DNA of 64,000 nucleotides from Ruminococcus sp. AF41-9 (GTDB lineage Bacteria > Bacillota > Clostridia > Lachnospirales > Lachnospiraceae): contig NZ_QUDO01000003.1 of NCBI RefSeq assembly GCF_003477525.1, forward strand, positions 62,001 to 126,000, in the 5' to 3' direction. Below, piece by piece: positions 18,114 through 28,264 of the stretch. Positions within the stretch are counted from its first letter, which is position 1. Each line of letters opens with the position of its first letter. The notes beneath the pieces are model-generated. The model worked only from the letters and a program-made list of their open reading frames with translations. It was not told where the DNA came from and did no database searches. A program made the position numbers and the translations under genes.

Positions 18114-18665
18114 TCATCCCAGCATAACATCCTCAAATTTCCAGCAGATTTCTATGGGATTCATCGTCCATAAGGCTCCGCTGTAACCCTCTTTCATGTC
18201 CAGAAGCATACAGGTTCCCTCTTCCATGGAAATATTCCTTAAATCTCTGGAGAAGCCCTCTCCTGTCCACTTAATATAGGCTTCCAGCAGGACCCACTGT
18301 GTGAAAAATTCCTTTTCCACATCCGGACCAGCAAGGATTTCCCTGCGCTTTTCGTCTGTCACCATACGTTCCAGCATTCTCTCATAATTGGCTTTTCTGT
18401 GTATCTGCACATCAATTCCCACTTCTTCATCTGCCAGAACACATACCACATACTCTCCGGAATGACTGATATTATAATGAATCGCCGGACGATAGGAAAG
18501 AAACGGCTTTCCATGCTCTCCCTCTGCCCTCGGTTCATATTCCAGATCGATCCCGAACTCTTTCTTCAACCCAATCTCCAGAAGTTTCTCCGCGATCATA
18601 TGCTCCATATGTGCGCCCTTATATTCTTCCCGGATTTTCGTATAGTAAATAACTCCTTTATTCAT
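18114..18665 (-). CDS. 4'-phosphopantetheinyl transferase (Sfp type)
   Basis: 183 aa. Sfp-type motifs are visible: INISHSGEYVVCVLAD, then VGIDVQIHR (Mg-binding Asp) and WVLLEAYIKWTGEGFSRDL (the W-x3-E-A-Y-x-K motif). The enzyme transfers phosphopantetheine from CoA to carrier-protein serines. It may serve the acyl carrier protein encoded at 31.4 kb or secondary-metabolite carriers elsewhere. It overlaps the helicase stop by four bases. Confidence 0.85.
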   Translation of the reverse strand: MNKGVIYYTKIREEYKGAHMEHMIAEKLLEIGLKKEFGIDLEYEPRAEGEHGKPFLSYRPAIHYNISHSGEYVVCVLADEEVGIDVQIHRKANYERMLERMVTDEKRREILAGPDVEKEFFTQWVLLEAYIKWTGEGFSRDLRNISMEEGTCMLLDMKEGYSGALWTMNPIEICWKFEDVMLG

Positions 18666-20488
18666 AAGCCTGTCTCCTCAAGGAAACGGGAAGGTTCCCG
18701 TTCCTTCTCATACTGACGTTTCACCCAGGCAAGCACCAGCTTCTTTTTTGCCCGTGTCATCCCCACGTAAAACAGTCTGCGCTCTTCTTCCACTGCTTCT
18801 GCAAGAACTGCCTTCCTGTAAGGAATACTGCCCTCATTCACATTCAGAATATAAACAATATCAAATTCCAGCCCCTTCACTGCATGAAGCGTAGACACGA
18901 TCACACCTTCTCTGTGGTCTTTCTGCTTTCGTGCCTGTTCTGTCAGCCGCCTGGTATATTCTTCTATGTAGGTTTCCCACTGCGCAAGAGTTTTTAAGCC
19001 CCTGGTGCTCTCATGAATCCTGTCAAGAGTTTCCAGCAGTTCTTCTGGTTTTATTTTACGATATTGCGCGTATTCCCGCAAGTACTCTTCGTATCCCATT
19101 CCCTTTCGAATGAAATTGATCGCAGCAAACGGAGAAAGTGTCCCCAGAATCTTCAGATGCGTTTCCAGTGTGGTCAGCCGGTCACACATCCAGTCTTTAT
19201 CTTTATAATATTCTCTCAGTTCTTCAAAATCGATCCGCTTCTCTTTCAGTGCCTCTCTGGAAAGATAGCGGTTCGGCCGGTTCATCACTTCCAGGAAATT
19301 TTTCCTGCCCCTGTCCCCTGCCGCCAGTTCCAGATATGCCACCAGACTTCTGCAGATCCAGTGATGAAACAGGTTCGGCAACTGTTCCTTCATGGTAAAA
19401 GGTACCTGATACTCCATCAGCGCATTGATCAGACCTTCTGCCTCCTGATTGGTACGCAACAGGATTGCCGTATTCTGCAGATCCTCCCCGCGCTCCAGCC
19501 GCCTCTTCAAAGCCGCCACGACACACATATATTCCTCTCTGGGATTCTCAAACTCTTTGCATGTCACAGGCATCCCTTCTTCATTCGGAGTCGTCAGCTT
19601 CTTCTTAAAACGTCTGGTATTACATCCGATCACTTCCATAGCCGTATGCAGAATATTTTTACTGCACCTGTAATTCACATCCAGCAAAACTGTCTCCGCA
19701 TCCGGATAGTCCTTTGTAAAATTCAGCATGATCTCCGGTCTTGCTCCCCGGAAATGGTAAATAGACTGGTCATCATCCCCCACGATAAACAGATTATTCG
19801 CGGGAGCCGCCAGCATCCGCAGAATTTTATACTGTAAACTGTTGATATCCTGAAACTCATCCACCAGGATATAGGCAAACTTTCTCCTCCAGGCATTCAA
19901 AATATCCGGTCTCTGGGAAAAAAGTTCATAACAGCACAGGATCATATCATCAAAATCCAGCTTTCTTTTTGCCCTCAGTGTCTGCTTATATCCCTGAAAA
20001 ATATCCCGGAAAATCTCGTCCGAACAGCAGGAAGCGTAATAATGTTCCGGAGAAATACAATTTCCCTTCACAACGCTGATCTCCTTCGAAATTTCTTCGA
20101 GAAAATCCCCTTCCTGCGCCATTTCCTGTCCATATTTCTCAGTCATCTCCCTGAGGATCCCATACTTTTCTTCCTCGGAAAGGATATTGGCTGCACTCAG
20201 ATGATAGGCTGCTTTTAAAATCCCATAAAAAATTCCGTGGAAAGTCCCAAACGTCACTTCGCTTCTGTCCTGTCCCACGAATTTCAAAAATCGTTCTTTC
20301 ATCTCTGTTGCCGCTGCTCTGGAAAAAGTTACAACCAAAACAGAAGAAGCCGGTATCTTCCCCTCATTGATCATGTATGCAGTTCTCTCCACAATAACGG
20401 AAGTTTTACCCGAGCCTGGACCCGCCAGGACCATCATAGGTCCTGACAGGTGAGCGATCGCCCGGAGTTGAGATGGATTTCTTTTCAT
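18662..20488 (-). CDS. UvrD/PcrA/Rep-type superfamily 1 DNA helicase
   Basis: 608 aa, shorter than PcrA (~720-740). Motif I GPGSGKTSV near residue 23, Ia VVTFSRAAA, II VDEFQDIN, III GDDDQSIYHFRGA, IV VNYRCSKNI, V STLHAVKGLEFD and VI YVGMTRAKKKL are all present, so it should be an active 3'-5' helicase. It lacks the C-terminal extension of PcrA that binds RNA polymerase. It sits between gltX (two-base gap) and the phosphopantetheinyl transferase. Confidence 0.92.
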   Translation of the reverse strand: MKRNPSQLRAIAHLSGPMMVLAGPGSGKTSVIVERTAYMINEGKIPASSVLVVTFSRAAATEMKERFLKFVGQDRSEVTFGTFHGIFYGILKAAYHLSAANILSEEEKYGILREMTEKYGQEMAQEGDFLEEISKEISVVKGNCISPEHYYASCCSDEIFRDIFQGYKQTLRAKRKLDFDDMILCCYELFSQRPDILNAWRRKFAYILVDEFQDINSLQYKILRMLAAPANNLFIVGDDDQSIYHFRGARPEIMLNFTKDYPDAETVLLDVNYRCSKNILHTAMEVIGCNTRRFKKKLTTPNEEGMPVTCKEFENPREEYMCVVAALKRRLERGEDLQNTAILLRTNQEAEGLINALMEYQVPFTMKEQLPNLFHHWICRSLVAYLELAAGDRGRKNFLEVMNRPNRYLSREALKEKRIDFEELREYYKDKDWMCDRLTTLETHLKILGTLSPFAAINFIRKGMGYEEYLREYAQYRKIKPEELLETLDRIHESTRGLKTLAQWETYIEEYTRRLTEQARKQKDHREGVIVSTLHAVKGLEFDIVYILNVNEGSIPYRKAVLAEAVEEERRLFYVGMTRAKKKLVLAWVKRQYEKEREPSRFLEETGL

Positions 20489-20490
20489 AT

Positions 20491-21942
20491 TTATTTGCTT
20501 AATTTCTCAATAGCCGCCTTTACACGTTTGATTGTCTCGTCTTTACCGATGATCTCCATGATCTCAGTAGCACCGGCCGGTGTCATCTGCTTGCCGGAAA
20601 CAGCAGTACGCAGAGGCCACATTACATATCCGTTCTTATAGCCATGCTCTTTTACAAATGCGCTTAAGGACTCGTATAACGGATCATTCATGTAGTCTTC
20701 CTGCTCTTCCAGAACCGGAAGGACTTCTTTTAATACTGCAAGGGAAGTCTCCTCATTTGTTTTCATCTTCTTATGGCAGTACATTGCGGAATCATATTCC
20801 GGTACTTCCTCGAAGAAGTCGATCAGAGCCGGGATGTCAGGGAAGGTTTCGATTCTGGTCTGTACCATTCCTGCAATCTTTTTAAAGTTATAGTCTTTTT
20901 TCAGGACTTCCTTCATGTATGGAAGTGCTTTCTCATAGAACTCATCCGGATCCATGTTCTTAATATATTCGCCATTCATCCAGCGGAGTTTTGCGATGTC
21001 AAAGACTGCCGGTGATTTGTTGATATGATGATAATCAAATGCCTGTACCAGTTCATCCAGAGAGAAGATTTCTCTGTTATCAGCAGGACTCCATCCGAGA
21101 AGTGCCACATAGTTAACGATTGCTTCTGAAACAAATCCCTGATCAAGAAGATCTTCATAGGAAGAATGTCCGCTTCTCTTGGAAAGTTTCTGGTGTGTCT
21201 CGTCTGTGATCAGCGGACAGTGTACATAAACCGGGATGTCCCATCCGAATGCTTCGTAGATACGGTTGTATTTCGGAGCTGAGGAAAGGTACTCATTTCC
21301 TCTTACTACGTGAGTGATTTCCATTAAATGGTCATCAATTACGTTTGCAAAGTTGTAAGTCGGATATCCGTCAGATTTGATAAGGATCAGGTCTTCCAGT
21401 TCTTCGTTGTTTACTGTGATATCTCCGTAAATAACATCATGGAATGTAGTTGTTCCTTCTGTCGGCATGTTGAAGCGGATTACGTGTGGTTCTCCGGCAT
21501 CCAGACGGCGCTGTACTTCTTCTTTGGAAAGTTTGAGGCAGCGTTTGTCGTAGATGGAAATTTCTTTTCCTGCTACGATACGTTTCATGCCTTCGAGTTC
21601 TTCTTTCTTACAGAAACAGTAGTATGCGTCTCCCTGTTCTACTAACTGCTGTGCGTATTTGAGGTAGATTCCCTGTGCCTGACGTTCGCTCTGCACATAT
21701 GGTCCGAAGCCTTTGTCTTTGTCCGGGCCTTCGTCGTGGAGAAGTCCTGTTTTTGCAAGGGTGCGGTAGATGATGTCTACAGCGCCTTCTACATAACGTT
21801 CCTGGTCTGTATCTTCAATACGGAGGATGAAGTCTCCGCCTTCGTGTTTTGTAATAAGGTATGCATATAATGCTGTTCTTAAATTTCCAACATGCATTCT
21901 GCCTGTAGGGCTTGGTGCAAATCTTGTTCTGATCTTGGTCAT
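20491..21942 (-). CDS. gltX: Glutamyl-tRNA synthetase
   Basis: 483 aa from ATG 21942 ([20 protein letters not shown]). The HIGH-class motif is [10 protein letters not shown] and the KMSKS-class motif is [16 protein letters not shown] near residue 250. It charges tRNA-Glu and probably tRNA-Gln for later amidation. A nine-codon longer start at 21969 has no ribosome site; AGGAG lies 11 bases before 21942. The gene has a clear promoter and a hairpin-plus-T-tract in its leader. Confidence 0.97.
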   Translation of the reverse strand: MTKIRTRFAPSPTGRMHVGNLRTALYAYLITKHEGGDFILRIEDTDQERYVEGAVDIIYRTLAKTGLLHDEGPDKDKGFGPYVQSERQAQGIYLKYAQQLVEQGDAYYCFCKKEELEGMKRIVAGKEISIYDKRCLKLSKEEVQRRLDAGEPHVIRFNMPTEGTTTFHDVIYGDITVNNEELEDLILIKSDGYPTYNFANVIDDHLMEITHVVRGNEYLSSAPKYNRIYEAFGWDIPVYVHCPLITDETHQKLSKRSGHSSYEDLLDQGFVSEAIVNYVALLGWSPADNREIFSLDELVQAFDYHHINKSPAVFDIAKLRWMNGEYIKNMDPDEFYEKALPYMKEVLKKDYNFKKIAGMVQTRIETFPDIPALIDFFEEVPEYDSAMYCHKKMKTNEETSLAVLKEVLPVLEEQEDYMNDPLYESLSAFVKEHGYKNGYVMWPLRTAVSGKQMTPAGATEIMEIIGKDETIKRVKAAIEKLSK

Positions 21943-21982
21943 AACTTTTTTCACTCCTGAATTTCTCATATATTCAATCTGT

Positions 21983-22007
21983 AAAAAAAGACCCTGCTTA
22001 AAAGCAG
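21983..22007 (-). terminator. Attenuator-like hairpin in the gltX leader
   Basis: On the minus strand CTGCTT/AAGCAG (22007-21994) is followed after GGTC by seven Ts. It lies between the promoter and the gltX start, so it could reduce read-through into gltX. The leader is under 90 nt, too short for a standard T-box, and no T-box sequence was found. Confidence 0.5.
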
Positions 22008-22028
22008 CGCCTTTCTACTTTCGGATTT

Positions 22029-22057
22029 ATTATACGTCAGAGGCTTTCTTATTTCAA
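22029..22057 (-). promoter_or_regulatory. Promoter of gltX
   Basis: Minus-strand -35 TTGAAA (22057-22052) and consensus -10 TATAAT (22034-22029) with a 17-base spacer, about 90 bp upstream of gltX. Confidence 0.75.
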
Positions 22058-22131
22058 GTCGGTTTTTTCATTTTTATTTTCTGTTTCCAGACATACAGAA
22101 ACAGGAATTATGTAAGATGTTGGAAAGGGAC

Positions 22132-22346
22132 GCATGGGAAGGTGTGATGTCTGGGGACTCAGTTTCAGAACCATTGTAGTTCTAGGCATTCGGAAAGCCG
22201 CTAAAACCATGAGCAGCCCTGTCAAACTCGCTCCGTTGCAAACTTCGCTCAAACAGTGATGCGGTCTGCTCATAACGCGTCTTCCCGAATACCAAGAACT
22301 ACAATGAACCTTCAAATTCGCCCCCAGACATCACACCTTCCCATGC
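22132..22346. repeat. 215-bp palindromic element, copy 1
   Basis: The element is a long imperfect inverted repeat around a 71-nt core (22208-22278). The outer 25 bp (22132-22156 and 22322-22346) pair perfectly, and further paired blocks follow (22168-22183 with 22295-22310). The core starts CATGAGC and ends GCTCATAACGC and contains two near-identical direct repeats, CAAACTCGCTC and CAAACTTCGCTC. It lies 63 bp downstream of the DUF1016 gene. The rest of the 21.97-22.41 kb gap holds only the gltX promoter and leader. Confidence 0.9.
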
Positions 22347-22409
22347 TGGTTATTGGATAAATAACATAGAGTTATTTTCTACAATTTTTTATATATGTTA
22401 AAACCAGAG

Positions 22410-23414
22410 TTATTTAATCCGTTTCTGAATATCCTCGACGGACGGTAACTGCTTTTCCAGATCATCCGGCAGACTGCTGGTTATTTTGTATTCGCTCACA
22501 CCAATTGGCTTTGAAATGTCCTTGAGCGAATATTCTGCGACTACATTATTCTTGCTTTTGCACAGAAGCAAACCAATAGACGGATTGTCCTGCTCTTTCT
22601 TCAAAATGCCATCCACAGCTGATAAGTAAAAGTTTAGCTGACCAGCATATTCAGGCTTAAAGTCACCGGTTTTCAGTTCAATGACAACATAACAGCGCAG
22701 ATTCAGATTATAGAACAGTAAATCAATGTAAAAATCATCGCCCCCTACATTCAGGTGATACTGATTTCCCAGGAACGCAAATCCTGTTCCAAGCTCCAGA
22801 AGAAGCTTTGTGACATCCCGAACCAGTGCCTGCTCAATATCCCGTTCGAGCATATCTTCCCGGAAAGGAATGAAATCAAAGACATAAGGGTCTTTCATAG
22901 TCTGCACCGCAAGTTCACTTTGTGGAGATGGCAGACGATGTTCAAAATTTGTGACCTTATCTGTTAGAACCTGCCGCTGATACAATCCACTTTCGATTTG
23001 ATGAACCAGAACATTATATGACCATCCATTTTCAGCCGTTTTTTCAATGTACCATATACGCTGTTTTGGGTCTTTGACTTTTTCCAAAATTGCAATATTA
23101 TGAGACCACGGAATTTGTGCAGACACTGTCTGCACAAATTCCCGATCCGGATAAGTCTCTGCAAATTTTGCCATATATTTTAAATTACGAACAGAATATC
23201 CCTTGCTCTCAGGGAAAGCAATCCGAATATCAGCAGCAAGGTTATCAATAAACTTATTACCCCATGATTTATGTTCATTAATTACACAACCTATATCATA
23301 ATAAAGGAGTAACATATCTGCGTTCGCATGAATTGCTGCGCGGTATTGTGCAGCCTTTATTTCGTTCTTGATATTTTCAATAATGGAGATATACTCAGAT
23401 GTATTCATCAGCAT
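22410..23414 (-). CDS. DUF1016 (YhcG-type) PD-(D/E)XK nuclease
   Basis: 334 aa. The helical N-terminal domain (about 1-160) includes AFPESKGYSVRNLKYMAKFA and PWSHNIAILEKVKDP. The C-terminal nuclease domain has DFYIDLLFYNLNLRCYVVIE followed by LKTGDFKPEYAGQLNFYL, that is the Asp, E-x-K and Gln of the PD-(D/E)XK core. Family members are common beside mobile elements and restriction loci; their function is poorly known. This copy is a lone gene bracketed by two inverted palindromic elements between gltX and the fatty-acid operon, which suggests insertion. ATG 23414 or the ATG two codons later may start it. Confidence 0.88.
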   Translation of the reverse strand: MLMNTSEYISIIENIKNEIKAAQYRAAIHANADMLLLYYDIGCVINEHKSWGNKFIDNLAADIRIAFPESKGYSVRNLKYMAKFAETYPDREFVQTVSAQIPWSHNIAILEKVKDPKQRIWYIEKTAENGWSYNVLVHQIESGLYQRQVLTDKVTNFEHRLPSPQSELAVQTMKDPYVFDFIPFREDMLERDIEQALVRDVTKLLLELGTGFAFLGNQYHLNVGGDDFYIDLLFYNLNLRCYVVIELKTGDFKPEYAGQLNFYLSAVDGILKKEQDNPSIGLLLCKSKNNVVAEYSLKDISKPIGVSEYKITSSLPDDLEKQLPSVEDIQKRIK

Positions 23415-23681
23415 ATTTATCGCCTCGCTTTCACATAATTCTTATCATGATTTTTCTCTTTCAATATGTCATTCAAAAATAATCCACGTACTCTTTGATT
23501 TTTATCCAAATAAACAATCGTCATAACAGTTTTTCCGCTAAAGAAAAAAAGGCTTCATAATATCACTTTCCGATTACAATTTATCAGAATAATGATATCA
23601 TGAAACCATTTTAGCGTAAAGCTGAAAAGCTCGTTATTTCACCCCTCTATTTTGAATTAAATGACAACATCCAACAAAACA
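23415..23681. other. A+T-rich intergenic stretch upstream of the DUF1016 gene
   Basis: This 267-bp stretch is very A+T-rich and has no credible open frame. It probably carries the DUF1016 promoter. I could not choose a single -35/-10 pair with confidence, and I see no other structure in it. Confidence 0.5.
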
Positions 23682-23895
23682 GCGCAGAAAAATATTTTAT
23701 CTGGAATGCATTTGCAGGGGTCTTAGATATTCTTAGTCATCAGAAATCTGCGTTATGAGCCGACTGCATCACTGTCTGAGCGAAGTTTGCAACGGAGCGA
23801 GTTTGATAAGGCGGCTCATGCCTTTAGCAGATTTCTGATGGCTTAGAATATCTTAGGCCCCGAAACCGCATTCCAGATAAAATATTTTTCTGCGC
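23682..23895. repeat. 214-bp palindromic element, copy 2 (inverted relative to copy 1)
   Basis: Same architecture as the copy at 22.1 kb but reversed: arms of 68 and 75 bp around a 71-nt core (23750-23820). The outer 28 bp (23682-23709 and 23868-23895) pair perfectly. The core is 65/71 identical to copy 1 in reverse complement, while the arms share no evident sequence with it. Two core differences are compensatory (A-T versus C-G, C-G versus T-A), which indicates conserved base pairing. It lies 26 bp downstream of the accDA stop. Confidence 0.9.
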
Positions 23896-23921
23896 GTCCC
23901 TCCTGACATAATATTCGCACT

Positions 23922-25635
23922 CTACATCCTTCGAAATCTTTCATATCGTTCCTGAGCCAACTGCTCTCTGCTTTTACCAGCCTGTTTACTCAAAAACTGT
24001 TTCATCCGGATTTTCATATACTCCGCGATTTCACGCAGATTCTCCTGACTTGCCGGATATTCCTCTGGTATAATTCTTTCAATAATTCCCAGTTCTTTCA
24101 AATGCGCCGCCGTTACCTTCATAACCTCCGCAGCCTCTGAGGCTTTCCTGCTGTCTTTCCAGAGAATAGATGCAAATCCTTCTGGTGAAAGGATGGTGTA
24201 GGTTGCATTTTCCATCATCCAGACTTCGTTACCAACTGCCAATGCAAGTGCCCCTCCACTGCCACCTTCACCGATCACAATTGAAAGTACCGGTACTTTC
24301 AGATCAGACAGTTCCAGCAGATTACGTGCAATTGCTTCTCCCTGTCCGCGTTCTTCTGCTTCAAGCCCGCAGAACGCTCCGGGAGTATCCACAAATGCGA
24401 TAACCGCACGACCAAACTTCTCCGCCTGTTTCATCAGCCGAAGTGCTTTCTTATACCCCTCCGGTGACGGCATTCCGAAATTGCACTTAATATTCTCTTT
24501 TGTACTATGTCCCTTACGGATTCCGACAACCGTGACAGGCTGCCCGTCCAATGTCGCAACACCACCAATGATTGCCTGGTCATCCCTGACCCCTCTGTCA
24601 CCATGAAATTCCATAAAGTCATCAAAAATTGTCTCTATATATTCCGCTGCAGACGGACGCTCACTGCTTCTGGCAATCTGGACTCTGTCCCATGCTGTAA
24701 GATTCTTCTGTTTCTTTGATTTTTTCTTTTTACCAAACGTCTCAAAAGCTCTGGCAGGCAATTCCTGTGGAAACTCACCGTACTTTTCTCTGCTGCTGTG
24801 CATCTTCAAAATCAGCGAAAGCACTTCCCTCATGGAACCACGTTCTACAATCTTATCCAAAAAACCATGTTCCAGAAGAAATTCCGACCGCTGAAATCCT
24901 TCCGGCAATTTTTGCCTGATTGTCTGCTCAATCACTCTAGGTCCTGCAAACCCGATCAGTGCCCCCGGTTCTGCCAGAATAATATCCCCAAGCATGGCAA
25001 AACTTGCTGTCACACCGCCTGTTGTCGGGTCTGTCAGTACAGATATATAGAGAAGCCCTGCTTCAGAGTGGCGTTTAATCGCAGCAGAAGTCTTTGCCAT
25101 CTGCATCAGTGAAACAATTCCCTCCTGCATTCTGGCACCGCCGGAGCAGCAGAACAGAATGACCGGAAGTTCCTGTCTTGTCGCTTCTTCAAATGCGCGT
25201 GTGATTTTTTCCCCGACCACATAACCCATAGATGCCATCAGAAATCTGGTATCCATAGCTCCGATTACAGTGCGGATGCCGCCGATCGTAGCTTCCCCAA
25301 TCAGGATTGCTTCGTCCATCTTTGTTTTTTCTTTGAGATCTTCAATTTTCTGCGGATAATCCGGATAATCCAGAGGATTGCTGTTTTCGATTCCTGTAAA
25401 CCACTCTTTGAAACTCCCCTTGTCTGCAATCATTCTGATACGGCGCTTCGCGCTGATTCTGAAATATCCTCCGCATTTCGGGCACACATAGGCGTTGGAT
25501 ATTACGTCTTCTTTATAAACCATTTCCCCGCACTTTGGACATTTGATCCATAACTTCCGGTACGGAAACAGATGCGGTCTGTTTGTTCCGCTCTTCTGAA
25601 ACTGTTTTCTTAAAAAATCTTTTCAAGTCTGCCAT
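23922..25635 (-). CDS. accDA: Acetyl-CoA carboxylase carboxyltransferase, fused beta-alpha subunits, frame broken near the N-terminus
   Basis: About 570 aa when joined. The AccD part has a zinc finger (CPKCG ... [11 protein letters not shown]) and [17 protein letters not shown]; a Lys-rich linker near residue 265 ([10 protein letters not shown]) leads to the AccA part with [20 protein letters not shown] and [11 protein letters not shown]. It moves the carboxyl group from biotin to acetyl-CoA. ATG 25635 ([10 protein letters not shown]) has a good ribosome site, but the frame shifts at a six-T run (25612-25617) before the first zinc Cys pair. One T fewer restores it. The open frame from 25523 alone lacks that Cys pair. 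Confidence 0.92.
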
Positions 25636-25796
25636 AAAAATCCTGCTCCTTTATGTAACCCATTCTATCTATCCTTCAGATCATAAGTTCATTTATTATG
25701 TATATCTGATTTTTATTCAGCAACCGCCCTTCCACAACTATATGATCATTTCGTTACCCAGATATATTTGCACCAGATTTTTCCTGATGAACCAGA

Positions 25797-27143
25797 TTAT
25801 AAATCCGGATAATGCTGCGGAATAAAATCCGTCGTAATGTTTCCTTCCTGAAAATCCGGCTGATTCAGCAGTTCATACAGGAAGTCCACGTTCGTCTTTA
25901 CCCCTTCAATCGCGACTTCCCCCAGTGCACTGATCATTTTCCGGATGGCACTGTGACGGTCTTTGTCATAGACGATAATCTTGGCGATCATGGAATCGTA
26001 GTATGGCGGGATCATGTAGTCATTGTAGACTGCCGTATCTACACGGATTCCGTTTCCTCCTGGAAAATGTAAGTCCGTGATCCTGCCGGGACAGGGCATG
26101 AAATGTCTTTCCGGATCTTCTGCATTGATCCTGCATTCCATGGCATGACCGCGGATTTCGATGTCTTTCTGCTGAACGCTTAATGGTTCGCCTGCTGCAA
26201 TACGGATCTGTTCTTTGATCAGGTCTACTCCTGATACAAACTCTGTCACCGGATGTTCCACCTGGATTCGGGTGTTCATTTCCATGAAATAGAAATCTCC
26301 GGACTGATCCAGAAGAAATTCTATGGTTCCGGCACTTTCGTAGCCTGCTGCTTTTGCGGCGCGTACTGCTGTCTCTCCCATTTTCTTTCGAAGCTGATGA
26401 GAAATGGCAATACATGGAGATTCTTCGATCATTTTCTGATGACGTCTCTGGACGGAACAGTCACGCTCTCCGAGATGAATCACGTTTCCGTATTTGTCAG
26501 CAAGAATCTGCACCTCCACATGTCTCGGGTTCTCCACAAACCGTTCCAGATACATGGTGTTGTCCGAAAAAGAATGAATAGATTCCTGCTGCGCTGTTTC
26601 AAACAATTTGGCAAACTCCTGCTCGTTTCGCGCAACTCTCATTCCTTTTCCGCCGCCGCCTGCAGAAGCCTTGATCATCACCGGAAATCCGATTTTTTTT
26701 ACTGCTTCCTGTGCTTCCGATACCGTGTAAACCGGTTCCTTTGTGCCCGGAATTACCGGAACTTTGGCTTTTCGCATGGTGTTTTTTGCCTCGGATTTAT
26801 TTCCCATTCTGGAAATGACTTCTGCGGATGGGCCGATGAATGCCACATTACATTTCTCACACATTTCCACGAATCGGCTGTTCTCTGAGAGAAATCCGAA
26901 TCCAGGATGGATGGCTTCTGCTTTTGTGGCGATCGTGGCACTTAAAATACGTTCCATATTCAGGTAGCTGTCTGTGGATGGTGCTTTCCCAATGCAGACT
27001 GCTTCGTCTGCAAGCTGTGTATGCAGGGCATCTCTGTCCGCTTCTGAGTACACGGCAACGGTACGGATTCCCATTTCTCTGCATGCGCGGATAATACGCA
27101 CTGCAATCTCGCCTCTGTTGGCGATCAAAATTTTTCCAAACAT
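25797..27143 (-). CDS. accC: Biotin carboxylase subunit of acetyl-CoA carboxylase
   Basis: 448 aa, full length. The start MFGKILIANRGEIAVRIIRA, the ATP-grasp glycine loop KASAGGGGKGMR, and the catalytic stretch EMNTRIQVEHPVTE are diagnostic. It carboxylates biotin on AccB using ATP and bicarbonate. It follows fabZ by three bases and is separated from accDA by a 160-bp A+T-rich gap without a gene. Confidence 0.97.
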   Translation of the reverse strand: MFGKILIANRGEIAVRIIRACREMGIRTVAVYSEADRDALHTQLADEAVCIGKAPSTDSYLNMERILSATIATKAEAIHPGFGFLSENSRFVEMCEKCNVAFIGPSAEVISRMGNKSEAKNTMRKAKVPVIPGTKEPVYTVSEAQEAVKKIGFPVMIKASAGGGGKGMRVARNEQEFAKLFETAQQESIHSFSDNTMYLERFVENPRHVEVQILADKYGNVIHLGERDCSVQRRHQKMIEESPCIAISHQLRKKMGETAVRAAKAAGYESAGTIEFLLDQSGDFYFMEMNTRIQVEHPVTEFVSGVDLIKEQIRIAAGEPLSVQQKDIEIRGHAMECRINAEDPERHFMPCPGRITDLHFPGGNGIRVDTAVYNDYMIPPYYDSMIAKIIVYDKDRHSAIRKMISALGEVAIEGVKTNVDFLYELLNQPDFQEGNITTDFIPQHYPDL

Positions 27144-27146
27144 CTG

Positions 27147-27578
27147 TTATGCTCCTACTGCAAAGGTCAGTTCTGCGATCACCGCTACCTTGCCATCCTG
27201 GTTTGTCGCTTTTGCTTTTCCGATTCCCATTGGGCCTTTTTCCCTGATGATCTCTACTTCCAGAGTAAGCGTGTCGCCCGGAACTACTTTATTCTTGAAT
27301 TTGGCATTGTTGATAGATGCAAAATAAGCAATCTTTCCTTTGTTTTCCGGTTTGCTTAAGATTGCGACTGCGCCTGTCTGCGCAAGTGCTTCGATAATGA
27401 GGACTCCCGGCATGACCGGTTCCTGTGGAAAATGGCCTGCAAAGTATGGCTCATTATAGGTTACACATTTCTTTCCGACCGCACTTACTCCCGGCACCAG
27501 TTCTTCAATTGTGTCGATCAGGAGGAACGGGTGTCTGTGCGGAATGATTTCCATAATTTCTTTTGTTGTAAGTTTCAT
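27147..27578 (-). CDS. fabZ: 3-hydroxyacyl-ACP dehydratase
   Basis: 143 aa hot-dog fold. [20 protein letters not shown] is the conserved start, and the active-site His lies in [20 protein letters not shown]. It removes water from 3-hydroxyacyl-ACP in the elongation cycle. In clusters like this one FabZ serves all chain lengths unless an isomerising paralogue exists elsewhere. Confidence 0.96.
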   Translation of the reverse strand: MKLTTKEIMEIIPHRHPFLLIDTIEELVPGVSAVGKKCVTYNEPYFAGHFPQEPVMPGVLIIEALAQTGAVAILSKPENKGKIAYFASINNAKFKNKVVPGDTLTLEVEIIREKGPMGIGKAKATNQDGKVAVIAELTFAVGA

Positions 27579-27675
27579 AACTTTATCTGTTACTGCCCTT
27601 TGAAAATGTCCGGTCAGATATCCTGTGAACGCTTCAGAGCATGCAGCAACATTGCCTCCTTTTCTTTTTTACTTT

Positions 27676-28188
27676 CTATTCTATCACAAACATTGGCTGT
27701 CCGAACTCTACCATCTGTTCATTTTCTACCAGAATTTCTTTTACTGTACCGTCAAATTCGGATTCAATCTCATTCATCAGTTTCATCGCCTCGACAATCC
27801 CAAGAACCTGGCCTTTGCCTACTTTGTCTCCTACTTTTACAAACGGCTCACTGTCAGGAGATGAGGCTGCATAGTAGGTTCCCACAAGCGGAGATTTGAC
27901 GATATTTCCGGAAGCTATACTCTGACTGCTGTCTGCCGGATTTTCCTGATGGGCGGATGGTTCCTTGAATGGCCGGGACATCACCTGTCCGGTCAGGCAG
28001 GCAGTTTTCTCTCCTGCCGGCTGATGCTGAGTTTCAAATGCTGCTACATCTGCATTTACAGCCGTCTGCTGCAAAATTGTTTTCTCTGTTGACATGGAAA
28101 TGTTCAGATTTCCATCCTGCATCTGAAACTGTGTCAGATTAGAATCGCTGACTGCATGAATGAGTTCTAAGATATTTGATAATTCCAT
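27676..28188 (-). CDS. accB: Biotin carboxyl carrier protein
   Basis: 170 aa. The N-terminal part (about 1-95) is a helical, Gln- and Ser-rich linker. The C-terminal biotinyl domain starts KSPLVGTYYAASSPDSEPFV and has the biotin Lys in GIVEAMKLMNEIESEF. Carrier of carboxybiotin between AccC and AccDA. Confidence 0.96.
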   Translation of the reverse strand: MELSNILELIHAVSDSNLTQFQMQDGNLNISMSTEKTILQQTAVNADVAAFETQHQPAGEKTACLTGQVMSRPFKEPSAHQENPADSSQSIASGNIVKSPLVGTYYAASSPDSEPFVKVGDKVGKGQVLGIVEAMKLMNEIESEFDGTVKEILVENEQMVEFGQPMFVIE

Positions 28189-28264
28189 TTATTTCCTCCT
28201 GCCAAAACAAGTCGGCAAACAATTTCTTTCACAACTTCTTTCATGAAATGTAAAATCCGTGAAA

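Noticed and set aside
21943-22057. T-box riboswitch in the gltX leader
   Set aside because: The leader is under 90 nt and lacks a T-box sequence and specifier stem; only a small hairpin with a T-tract is present.
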